From: Aureococcus anophagefferens
Lineage: Eukaryota; Sar; Pelagophyceae; Pelagomonadales; Pelagomonadaceae
Assembly: GCF_000186865.1 (NCBI RefSeq)
Contig: NW_008705566.1
Location: 343,945-407,944, forward strand
Length of the DNA stretch: 64,000 nucleotides
Reading direction: 5' to 3'
Shown here piece after piece: positions 56,550-64,000 of this stretch. The position numbers were made by a program, and so were the translations under genes. The notes beneath the pieces were generated by a model. That model ran no database searches. It had not been told where the DNA came from and saw nothing but the letters and a program-made list of their open reading frames with translations. Numbering within the stretch: position 1 is the stretch's first letter; each line of letters opens with the position of its first letter.

Positions 56550-58628
56550 TTACAGCGTCGTCAGCTGGGGCGAGAACGTCGCACTGGCCTCGCTCCGCCC
56601 GAAGGCGAGCACCGCGGGCGACCGGGCGAACTTCCGCAGGGCCGCGTGCATGCGCGCGTCGAACTCGGGCGTGCCCTCGTCCGCGCCGTCGAAGAAGCCC
56701 TTGACCTCGAGCTTGACGAGCCAGCGCTCCCAGAGGCCCGGGTGGCGGATGATGAGCTGGACGTCCGGCGACGAGCGCCGGAGCATGCGCGCGAGCATGC
56801 GGCCGTGCATCGCGTCGCTGCCCTTGGGCGGCTTCGGCCGGAGCGCCGCGCCCGCGCCGCCGGCGAGCGCCCGCTGCTCGCGCTCGCGCTGCTCGACGGC
56901 GGCGACGCCGGCGGCGCCGATGCGCTCCATGGAGCCCAGGAGGGGCGCCGCGGGCTTCGCCGGGTCGTCGAACGCGCCCGGCTGCATCGTCCGCACGAGC
57001 AGCCCCCGGAGGTCGTCGACGCCCGGCGCGTCGCCGCCGCCCGAGATCTTCGAGAAGGCCGCCATGGCCTCGCGGTCCACGGGGCGGAGCTCCGGCACCG
57101 GCGCCTCCTCGGGCTCGCCCTTGGTCTCCTCGACGCCCGCGGCCGCGAGCGCGTCGGTCGAGTCCGCGTCTAGTACGTCGTTCCGGGCCCGGTCCGTCGA
57201 CTGCTTCTTCCGCGACGCGCGCGCGGCCATCAACCGGGCGGCGACGACGGCGAGCTCCGCCGGCGACTTGTCCGGGTGCTGCTTCATGAGCTTCCGGAGC
57301 ATCTCGCCGTCGTCGAACTCCGCGGCCGCCGCCGCGGCCGCGGGCGCCTCCGGCGCGCCCTCGAGGCGCCGCGTCGCCATCGCCGCGAGCTCCTCGATGG
57401 GCTTGTCGGGGAATTCCTTCAGCAGGTCCTCCAGGACCCGCCGCTGCCGCTCCGCGGGCGCGAGGTCCGCCATCCGCACGCCGGGGGCTTTTTTCTGCTT
57501 CCGCGCCGCGCGGCCGAGGCGCCGCTCCGCGGCGAGCACCGCGAGCTCGGACTCCGGCAGGTCGGGGAAGTCGGACCGCAGCTCGCGGATCGCCGCGCGC
57601 TGCTCCTCCTCGGGCGACCGCGGCTTCGGCACCGCGCGGGGGCCGGCGCCGTCGTCCTCCCACGGCGCGGCCGCGCCGGGCGCCGCGCCGCCGAGGCCGG
57701 GCATGCCCATCATCCCGGGCATCATCATCATGGGAAGCATGCCCATGCCGCCGCCGGGCATCCCCGGCGTCATCCCGGGCATGCCGCCGCCGGGCATCGC
57801 CGGCGTCGTCCCGGGCGCGCCGCCGCCCATCCCGGCCGGCATCCCCGGCATCATCCCGGGCATCGCGGGCATGCGCTGCGGCGCGGGGCCGGCGGCGTCG
57901 AGCTCCCGTGCCGCGAGCATGGCGAGCTCCTCCGGGGGCCGGTCCGGGTGCTTGGCCAGGAGGTCCCGCAGGATCCGCTCCTGGCGCACCTCGCGCGCCG
58001 CGTCCGCCGCGGGCGGCGCGGCGGCCGTCGTCGGCGCGGGCCGGGCGGCCGTCGGCGGCGCGCGCTTGCGCTGCATGATCTCCGCGAACATCATGGAGAG
58101 CTCCTCGGGCTGCTTGTCCGGGTTGTCGCGCATGAGCTGCACGAGCGTCGCCTCGTCTTCGGGCGCGAGCTCGCCCGTCGGCGCCGGTGGCGCCGCTTGG
58201 GGGCCGTCGAGGCGCTCCGTCGCCATCATCGCGAGCTCCTCGATGGGCTTGTCGGGAAACTGCTCGAGGAGCTCCTGCAGCACCTCCATCTGCCGCGCCT
58301 CGTTCGCCGCCGCGGGCGCCGCCCGCGGCTTCGGCCGCGGCTTCGGCTTCGGAGCGAGCGCCTCGCGCGTCTCCTGCTGGGCGCGCGCCAGGTCGGCGGC
58401 CAGGCTCTTCTCCGGGCTCTTCTCCGGCGACGCCGACTGCTTGGCGGCGGCGGCGGCGCGCCGCTTCTCCTGGAACCGAGCGCGCTTTTCCTGCATGATC
58501 TCGTCCTTCGTCTTGCCGATGTTGCCGGCGCTCTTGCTCGTCTGGAGCGTCGGCGTCCCGGCCATGAAGTCGCTCGCGAGGTTCAGCCGACGCACTGCGG
58601 ACGGCGGCATGCTTTCACAACATTGCAC
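56550..58628 (-). CDS. Six-repeat CUE/UBA-like helical protein, novel
   Basis: A 692-residue protein (a start at 58610 is also possible). It contains six copies of a 28-residue unit with core L-x-x-L-(L/M)-x-x-(F/H)-P-D-(K/R)-x-x-x-E-L-(A/S)-x-(M/L). Examples are LQELLEQFPDKPIEELAMMA, LRDLLAKHPDRPPEELAMLA and LEDLLKEFPDKPIEELAAMA. The FP and LA-rich pattern is reminiscent of CUE or UBA ubiquitin-binding helices, but this is only a resemblance. The middle has a Met/Gly/Pro-rich block (MPGMMPGMPAGMGGGAPG). The conserved-looking C-terminus (SSPDVQLIIRHPGLWERWLV) is folded but unknown. No transmembrane segment. Confidence 0.6.
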   Translation of the reverse strand: MQCCESMPPSAVRRLNLASDFMAGTPTLQTSKSAGNIGKTKDEIMQEKRARFQEKRRAAAAAKQSASPEKSPEKSLAADLARAQQETREALAPKPKPRPKPRAAPAAANEARQMEVLQELLEQFPDKPIEELAMMATERLDGPQAAPPAPTGELAPEDEATLVQLMRDNPDKQPEELSMMFAEIMQRKRAPPTAARPAPTTAAAPPAADAAREVRQERILRDLLAKHPDRPPEELAMLAARELDAAGPAPQRMPAMPGMMPGMPAGMGGGAPGTTPAMPGGGMPGMTPGMPGGGMGMLPMMMMPGMMGMPGLGGAAPGAAAPWEDDGAGPRAVPKPRSPEEEQRAAIRELRSDFPDLPESELAVLAAERRLGRAARKQKKAPGVRMADLAPAERQRRVLEDLLKEFPDKPIEELAAMATRRLEGAPEAPAAAAAAAEFDDGEMLRKLMKQHPDKSPAELAVVAARLMAARASRKKQSTDRARNDVLDADSTDALAAAGVEETKGEPEEAPVPELRPVDREAMAAFSKISGGGDAPGVDDLRGLLVRTMQPGAFDDPAKPAAPLLGSMERIGAAGVAAVEQREREQRALAGGAGAALRPKPPKGSDAMHGRMLARMLRRSSPDVQLIIRHPGLWERWLVKLEVKGFFDGADEGTPEFDARMHAALRKFARSPAVLAFGRSEASATFSPQLTTL

Positions 58629-58677
58629 AGTTTGCTAGCATACAAAAACAGGGAAACTTGCAGTTGGAAACTTGACA

Positions 58678-58966
58678 TCAAGAAGCGCGTTTTTAGCATC
58701 GTATGGGCTGCCCTCGGTGGTGATAACATGTGGCTCGCGTACGCCGCCCTCGTCGTCGCGGGCGTGCGGGCCTCGGCGCCGTCGTCGGACCTCGAGCGCG
58801 CCTGCCGCGCCGTCGGCGATGGCCCCCGGTGCGGCGCCGTCTTCAACGCGACGCGCCTCCCGCGGGCCTGCGACGAGGAGCTCGCGGCCCTCGTCGTCGC
58901 CGAGTTGCCGGGATCGAAGATGACGCAGCGGCTGGTCCGGTCCGTGAGCAGCGCGGCCTTCGTCGA
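58678..58966 (+). repeat. 289-bp direct repeat, left copy
   Basis: As read, identical to 62372-62660 (offset 3694 bp). It covers the leader and first 80 codons of the acyltransferase-like gene whose full copy starts at 62422. The two copies bracket the ribonucleotide reductase gene. Confidence 0.92.
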
Positions 58967-58979
58967 ACTGCCTCAATGA
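58728..58979 (+). pseudogene. Truncated 5' fragment of the acyltransferase-3/NRF-6-like gene
   Basis: An 83-codon frame (MWLAYAALVVAGVRASAPSS ...) identical to the start of the gene at 62422 up to AAFV, then out of register (ELPQ stop). It keeps the signal peptide and the first cysteines but lacks the rest, so it is a dead partial duplicate, or encodes at most a short secreted peptide. Confidence 0.85.
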
Positions 58980-59395
58980 AGACCTCAGACGCTGTCGAGC
59001 GGAGATGGTGTGGCCATGGACGCACGCGCGGAGCGCGCGTCGGCGCTGGAGGGCCGAAGCCCTCGGGCCTAGACCAGAGAGGCGACCCAGAAGCGAACCT
59101 GCGCCTGCTGCCAAATATAGCAAAAAATAGAAATGGAGAATATTTGACCAATATCCAGTCCGATCTACATGCTTGCAGATACGTAGCCATAGGCAGCACA
59201 AAGCGAAAAGACTAGCAAAGAAAGCGCACCCGACGAGCTCCCTCGGCGCGTCGGCCGCCGGGCGTCGCGCGGGCCGACACAGCCTCGCCCCGAAAGGTGC
59301 GACGGAGTTAGGGCTCGGGGTGGGAGGGCTCCTCGGTGTGCCGCACGCTTCTCGCGGGGATCGCGAGCGTCTCGCGCCGGGTTGGGTTTCGGCGA
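58980..59395. other. Non-coding interval
   Basis: About 415 bases between the truncated fragment and the stop of the ribonucleotide reductase gene. No gene is supported. The block 59110-59220 is AT-rich (aatatagcaaaaaatagaaa), which would fit a 3' UTR or a relic. Confidence 0.4.
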
Positions 59396-61777
59396 TTAAG
59401 CGCCGCAGGAGAGGCACTCGTGCTCCTCCAGCTCCTGGCCGTTGGCGGGCTCGAGCGCGGCGCCGCCACGGCTCTTGGCCGCCATGGCCTGGTCCACAGT
59501 GAAGGCGATGGCGTCGGCCTTGGGCCGCGTGCGGAGGTAGTACATGCCCGTCTTGAGGCCCTTCTTCCAGGCGTAGAAATGCATGGACGTGAGCTTGCCC
59601 GGGTTCGGGTCCGCGACGTGCAAATTCAGCGACTGCGACTGGCAGATGAACGCGCCGCGGTCCGCGGACATGTCCAGCACACACTTCTGCTTGATCTCCC
59701 ACGTCGTCTTGTAGAGCGCCTTGAGATCGTCGGGGATGGCGAGAACGCCCTGGACAGAGCCCTTGTCCGCAATGATCTGGTTCCGGATCTCGGACGTCCA
59801 CAAGCCAAGCGCGATGAGGTCCCGGAGGAGGTACTTGTTGACGACAGCGAACTCGCCCGCGAGCACGCGCCGCGTGAACATGTTCGACGTGAAGGGCTCG
59901 AAGGACTCGTTGTTGCCGAGTATCTGCGCCGTCGACGCCGTGGGCATGGGCGCGAGGAGGAGCGAGTTGCGGCAGCCGTGCTCGCCGAGGCGCGCGCGCA
60001 ACCCCTCCCAGTCCCAGCGGTCCGACGGCTTCACGTTCCACAGGTCGAACTGGAAGAGGCCCTGGGACGTCGGCGACCCCGCGTAGGAGTCGTAGGGGCC
60101 GAGCTCCTGGGCCAGGTCGATGGACGCCTCCATGGCGCCGAAGTAGATGGTCTCGAAGACGTCCCTGTTGATCCGCTTCGCATCGTCGGACTCGTAGGGG
60201 TGGCGCAGCTTCGCAAGGGCGTCGGCCATGCCCTGGACGCCGATGCCGACGGGCCGGTGCTTCAGGTTCGACGACTTGGCCTCCTCCACCGGATAGTAGT
60301 TGACGTCGACAACCTTGTTGAGGTTTTTCGTCACGACGTAGGCCGTGCGCCGGAGCTTCGCGAAATCGAATGTCGCGGCGTCGCCGGCGCCATCGACGTG
60401 GACCGTGAGGTTGATGGACGCCAGGGTGCAAACCGCGATCTCGTCGGAGGCCGTGTACTCGACAATCTCGGTGCACAGGTTCGACGACTTGATCGTGCCC
60501 AAATGCTTCTGGTTCGACTTGTCGTTGCAGGCGTCCTTGTAGAGCATGTAGGGCGTGCCCGTCTCGACCTGGCTGTCGAGGATGGCGAACCAGAGCTGCT
60601 GCGCGGGGATGGCCTTGCGCGCGCGGCCCTCGGCCTCGTAGCGCTCGTAGAGGGCCTCGAACTCGGCACCGTGGCAGTCCGCGAGGCCCGGGCACTCGTT
60701 GGGGCACATGAGGGACCAGAACCCGTTAGCCTCGACGCGCTTCATGAACAGGTCCGGGATCCAGAGGCCGTAGAAGAGATCGCGCGCGCGCTCGAGCTCG
60801 TTGCCGTGGTTCTTCTTGAGGTCGAGCCACGTCTCGATGTCCGCGTGCCAGGGCTCGAGGTAGATGGCGAAGGAGCCCTTGCGCCTGCCGCCGCCCTGGT
60901 CCACGTAGCGCGCCGTATCGTTGTAGACGCGGAGCATGGGCACGATGCCGTTCGACGTGCCGTTGGACCCGCAAATGTAGGAGTCCGTCGCACGGATATT
61001 GTGGACCGACAGGCCGATGCCGCCCGCGTACTTGGAGATGGCCGCGCAGCGCTTGAGCGTGTCGTAGATGCCCTCGATGGAGTCCTCCTTCATGGCCAAC
61101 AGGAAGCACGACGACAGCTGCGGCCGCGGCGTGCCGGCGTTGAAGAGCGTCGGCGTCGCGTGCGTGAACATCTTCTGCGACATCATCTCATAGGTCTCGA
61201 ACGCGCCCGCCAGGTCATCGCCGTGGATGCCCAGCGCGACGCGCATGATCATGTGCTGAGGCCGCTCCGCGATCGCACCGTCGAGGCGCATGAGGTAACT
61301 CCGCTCGAGCGTCTTGAACCCGAAATAGTCGTACTCGAAGTCGCGGTCGTAGACGATGGCCGCGTTGATCGCGTCCTTGTGCTTCTGCACCGTGGCGTAA
61401 GTCTCGTCGGAAATCAGCGCCGCGGGCTTCTTCGTCTTGGGGTGCATGTGCTTGTGGAGCTTCTCGACGACGTCGGAGAACGTGTTGTCCGTCGACTTGT
61501 GCAGGTTCGACACGGAGATGCGCGCGGCGAGCACGGAGAAGTCGGGGTGCTGCGTCGCCATGTAGGCCGTCGTCTGCGCCGCGAGCTCGTCGAGCTCGTG
61601 CGTCGTCACGCCGTCGTAGACGCCCTGGATCACCTTCTGCGTGATCTGGTTCGGCTTGATGTACTTGGCGTCGAGGCCGTAGCAGAGCTTCTGGATGCGG
61701 CTCGTGATCTTGTCGTAGCGCACGGTCTCCTTCTTGCCGTTGCGCTTCACGACCTGCATGTCGTCGTCCGCGGACAT
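59396..61777 (-). CDS. Ribonucleoside-diphosphate reductase large subunit (class I)
   Basis: 793 residues from the ATG at 61777 ([20 protein letters not shown]). The N-terminal ATP-cone ([20 protein letters not shown]) gives allosteric activity control. Catalytic motifs are all present: [15 protein letters not shown] (first redox cysteine), [10 protein letters not shown] with NLCTE (radical-site cysteine and glutamate), [12 protein letters not shown] (second redox cysteine), [20 protein letters not shown] and the radical-transfer tyrosines in [10 protein letters not shown]. The tail ends ECLSCGA, the CxxC pair that recharges the active site. It makes deoxyribonucleotides with the small subunit (not in this window). 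Bracketed by 289-bp direct repeats. Confidence 0.97.
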   Translation of the reverse strand: MSADDDMQVVKRNGKKETVRYDKITSRIQKLCYGLDAKYIKPNQITQKVIQGVYDGVTTHELDELAAQTTAYMATQHPDFSVLAARISVSNLHKSTDNTFSDVVEKLHKHMHPKTKKPAALISDETYATVQKHKDAINAAIVYDRDFEYDYFGFKTLERSYLMRLDGAIAERPQHMIMRVALGIHGDDLAGAFETYEMMSQKMFTHATPTLFNAGTPRPQLSSCFLLAMKEDSIEGIYDTLKRCAAISKYAGGIGLSVHNIRATDSYICGSNGTSNGIVPMLRVYNDTARYVDQGGGRRKGSFAIYLEPWHADIETWLDLKKNHGNELERARDLFYGLWIPDLFMKRVEANGFWSLMCPNECPGLADCHGAEFEALYERYEAEGRARKAIPAQQLWFAILDSQVETGTPYMLYKDACNDKSNQKHLGTIKSSNLCTEIVEYTASDEIAVCTLASINLTVHVDGAGDAATFDFAKLRRTAYVVTKNLNKVVDVNYYPVEEAKSSNLKHRPVGIGVQGMADALAKLRHPYESDDAKRINRDVFETIYFGAMEASIDLAQELGPYDSYAGSPTSQGLFQFDLWNVKPSDRWDWEGLRARLGEHGCRNSLLLAPMPTASTAQILGNNESFEPFTSNMFTRRVLAGEFAVVNKYLLRDLIALGLWTSEIRNQIIADKGSVQGVLAIPDDLKALYKTTWEIKQKCVLDMSADRGAFICQSQSLNLHVADPNPGKLTSMHFYAWKKGLKTGMYYLRTRPKADAIAFTVDQAMAAKSRGGAALEPANGQELEEHECLSCGA

Positions 61778-62371
61778 CGTACGGCCGCGCTCGCCGAGGG
61801 GCCTGCGGAGCGGCGGGCGGTCACGGCACGACGAGGGAGGCGTCGCTCGGTGTGAATGTCGAGCGCGTGTTTGACCGCGTCGTGGAGCGCGAGGCCACGT
61901 GGCGGCACGCGAGTGCGCGGCGGCGGCGCGCGCGGGCGTCCGACCGAGTGGATTCGGGTCGTTGGGTGTGGTGCGGCGCGGACGGCGGTGTTTGGCGCGC
62001 GTCGAGCGCAGCGCGCGTGGCGGACGCAGCGCGCGGAGCCCAGTCACAGACGCTAGCACAGTTGTCACCCCGGACGATACGAGGCTCTTGAGCGGCGAGG
62101 AGGGCGGCGACCGTGATTAGAGGGCAGGAGCTGCCCCGTACGAATAAGCTTCGCACGAAAAGCGGGACGTTTAAGAGTGTAACTTCGACCTCGGCCGAGG
62201 ACAAGCACGGAAGGAAAAGCATGGTAGGCGTCGACGGAGGGCCACCGATGGTCCGGGAGGATCGGCGAAAACTATGAAGGTACCGTGATTGGGTCGAGCA
62301 CTCCCGCGCAGTGGGCGGTCCGCCACTGCGAGGAGGAAACTTTCGTAGGCACGAAAGCATTAGGTGGGAAT
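61778..62371. other. Non-coding interval upstream of RNR and the acyltransferase gene
   Basis: About 590 bases between the divergent RNR start and the right repeat copy. No gene is supported. It must contain the RNR promoter. Confidence 0.5.
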
Positions 62372-62660
62372 TCAAGAAGCGCGTTTTTAGCATCGTATGG
62401 GCTGCCCTCGGTGGTGATAACATGTGGCTCGCGTACGCCGCCCTCGTCGTCGCGGGCGTGCGGGCCTCGGCGCCGTCGTCGGACCTCGAGCGCGCCTGCC
62501 GCGCCGTCGGCGATGGCCCCCGGTGCGGCGCCGTCTTCAACGCGACGCGCCTCCCGCGGGCCTGCGACGAGGAGCTCGCGGCCCTCGTCGTCGCCGAGTT
62601 GCCGGGATCGAAGATGACGCAGCGGCTGGTCCGGTCCGTGAGCAGCGCGGCCTTCGTCGA
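62372..62660 (+). repeat. 289-bp direct repeat, right copy
   Basis: Second copy of the repeat. This one opens into the full-length acyltransferase-like gene, so it is the ancestral or functional copy. Confidence 0.92.
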
Positions 62661-64000
62661 CATGGTCGCGCGGGCGCTGCGGGCGGAAACCGTCGACGAC
62701 GACTCGTCGGAGGCGTGGGCGCGCGCGAGCACCTACCTCGCGGCGGGCCACTTCAGCAGCCTCGGCGACCGCGACGGCTGCAAGAGCATCTATGGCTACG
62801 AGTATTTCCTCGTCGCCCTGGGGCGGCGCACGGCGTCGGGCCTCTGCCTGCCGCGGGCCTGCGCGCCGGACGATTTGAGGCGGTTTCTCGACGGCGCGCG
62901 ATTCGCGTTGGACGACCCGGAGCTCCCCGCGGGCCCCGCCTACGTGAGCGACGACCGCTTCAGATTCCGCCTCGACGAGCTGGGCGTCGTCGTCGTCGTC
63001 GCGACGGCGGCGCTGGCGCTGCTCGCGGCCGCGGCGACGTATCTTCACGCGGCCGCGAAGCGCGACGTTCTCGGGCGCGGCGGCGACCCGGAGGCGGCGC
63101 GCGACGCGCTCCCGGCCTGGCTCCTCGCCTTCTCCGCCGTCGAGAACGTCGGCGCGCTCCTGCGGCCCCGGGGGCCCGGCGCGCTCAAAGCCTTCGACGG
63201 CATGCGCGTGCTGTCGCTCTGCTGGGTCGTCGCGGGCCACGTCCTCCTGTGGCCCACGCTCGGGCCGACGACCTTCGCCAACGAGGCCGAGCGGCTGCTG
63301 CCCGGCGACTCGTCGACCGTGCTCCGCCAGCTCAGCGCGCAGGTCGTGCCCGCGGCGGAGTTCGCGGTGGACACGTTCTTCCTCCTGAGCGGCTTCCTCG
63401 GCGCGACGTCGCTCGCGGACGCCGTCCTCGCGCCGGGCGCGCCGGGGCTCGCGGCCTGGTGGCCCGCGCTCGTCGCGCGGCGCCTCGCGCGGCTGGTGCC
63501 GGCCTACGCCTACGTGCTGCTGGCCTACTGGAAGGTGCAGCGCGTCGCGGGCCGCGGCGCGCTGTGGTCGGGGATGGAGTACGCGTACGAGCTCTGCGAC
63601 GAGTACTGGTGGACGAACGCGCTGCTCGTGAACAACCTCGTGCCCTGGGGCGTCGACGACCGGTGCTACGGGCCCTCGTGGTACATCGCCGTCGACGCGC
63701 AGCTCGCCGTGCTGGCCCTGCCGCCGTGCGTCGCCGTCGCCGCGCGGCACGGCGTGAAACGGGGCGTCGCGTTCCTCGCCGCCCTCGCGGCGGCGTCGAC
63801 GGTGTTCACGTGGTGGCTGGCGTCGACGAAGCGGCTGACTTTGGTTACGTTCCAGTCGTCCTACATCAACGACGTCTACATACGGCCCTGGACGCGCGCG
63901 CCGCCGTACCTCGTCGGCGTCGGCGCCGCGCTCCTCTGGCGGGAGAGGCGGTCGACCCCGCCAGAGGAGAAGCGGTCGACGCCCGCGGAAGCCCGTCGCT
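62422..64000 (+). CDS. Acyltransferase-3 / NRF-6-like membrane protein (3' end outside window)
   Basis: A 526-codon open frame running off the right edge. A signal peptide (MWLAYAALVVAGVRA) is followed by a cysteine-containing N-terminal domain of the NRF type (ACRAVGDGPRCGAVFN, GLCLPRACAPDDL). Then come a transmembrane segment (VVVVVATAALALLAAAATYL) and the acyltransferase-3 core: LKAFDGMRVLSLCWVVAGHV (with the conserved His), FAVDTFFLLSGFLGATSL, RLARLVPAYAYVLLAYW and YGPSWYIAVDAQLAVLAL. Animal NRF-6 proteins transport or acylate lipids; here the substrate is unknown. The stop is not seen. Confidence 0.85.
   Translation, partial: MWLAYAALVVAGVRASAPSSDLERACRAVGDGPRCGAVFNATRLPRACDEELAALVVAELPGSKMTQRLVRSVSSAAFVDMVARALRAETVDDDSSEAWARASTYLAAGHFSSLGDRDGCKSIYGYEYFLVALGRRTASGLCLPRACAPDDLRRFLDGARFALDDPELPAGPAYVSDDRFRFRLDELGVVVVVATAALALLAAAATYLHAAAKRDVLGRGGDPEAARDALPAWLLAFSAVENVGALLRPRGPGALKAFDGMRVLSLCWVVAGHVLLWPTLGPTTFANEAERLLPGDSSTVLRQLSAQVVPAAEFAVDTFFLLSGFLGATSLADAVLAPGAPGLAAWWPALVARRLARLVPAYAYVLLAYWKVQRVAGRGALWSGMEYAYELCDEYWWTNALLVNNLVPWGVDDRCYGPSWYIAVDAQLAVLALPPCVAVAARHGVKRGVAFLAALAAASTVFTWWLASTKRLTLVTFQSSYINDVYIRPWTRAPPYLVGVGAALLWRERRSTPPEEKRSTPAEARR

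Noticed and set aside
1..64000. Bacterial or viral contamination
   Set aside because: There are spliceosomal-type introns, signal-anchored Golgi enzymes, a light-harvesting protein and KATNIP- and NEK-like genes. GC content is uniform across the window except for short islands.
1..64000. CRISPR arrays, rRNA genes or phage modules
   Set aside because: No regularly spaced short repeats with unique spacers and no rRNA-like sequence were found on reading both strands.

Overview
The window looks like nuclear DNA of a GC-rich, compact stramenopile alga. It has a fucoxanthin/chlorophyll a/c light-harvesting protein, a nuclear-encoded plastid-type SmpB, long uninterrupted GC-biased genes and signal-anchored Golgi-type enzymes. 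Its short transposon-like introns match what has been described as introner elements in the pelagophyte Aureococcus anophagefferens, so a pelagophyte is the best guess. Gene identities come from motif reading only; no database search was run.

Layout. 1-5 kb: 3' part of a very large lipid-modifying fusion (desaturase, DUF1365, FAD oxidoreductase, cyclopropane-synthase-like methyltransferase, then a second methyltransferase) that runs into an assembly gap. 6-7.5 kb: sulfotransferase-like protein. 7.6-12.3 kb: two tandem paralogues carrying an internal copy of the histone H3 tail. 12.6-22.7 kb: MFS transporter, CD36-family receptor with a duplicated 5' end, glycosyltransferase, prolyl-hydroxylase-like dioxygenase, and two unknowns. 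23-33 kb: Myb protein, GT34-like enzyme, RecB-like nuclease with SAP domain, SDR with a long disordered tail, golgin-84-like coiled coil. 33-41 kb: NEK-like kinase, vitamin K carboxylase-like protein, light-harvesting protein, two-repeat protein, arylsulfotransferase-like protein. 41-51 kb: a signalling-flavoured cluster with two RelA/SpoT-fold proteins (one fused to TPRs and an apyrase-like domain), a receiver-like phosphomotif protein and SmpB. 51-64 kb: KATNIP-like ciliary protein, ankyrin protein, a novel six-repeat protein, ribonucleotide reductase large subunit bracketed by 289-bp direct repeats, and an acyltransferase-3/NRF-6-like gene running off the end.

The main structural story is the introns. 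Ten intron-sized mobile elements in three sequence classes sit inside nine genes. Nine of them are flanked by a clear 8-bp target duplication; the tenth is decayed. Splicing them restores the reading frame by one of two arithmetic routes. The 190-bp class takes its 5' splice site from the duplicated target. The 200-bp class and the short class carry a GT four bases inside the element, so exactly 12 nt (8+4) would be retained and frame is kept. Almost all recognisable introns in the window are of this kind; the few others look like short GC-AG introns.
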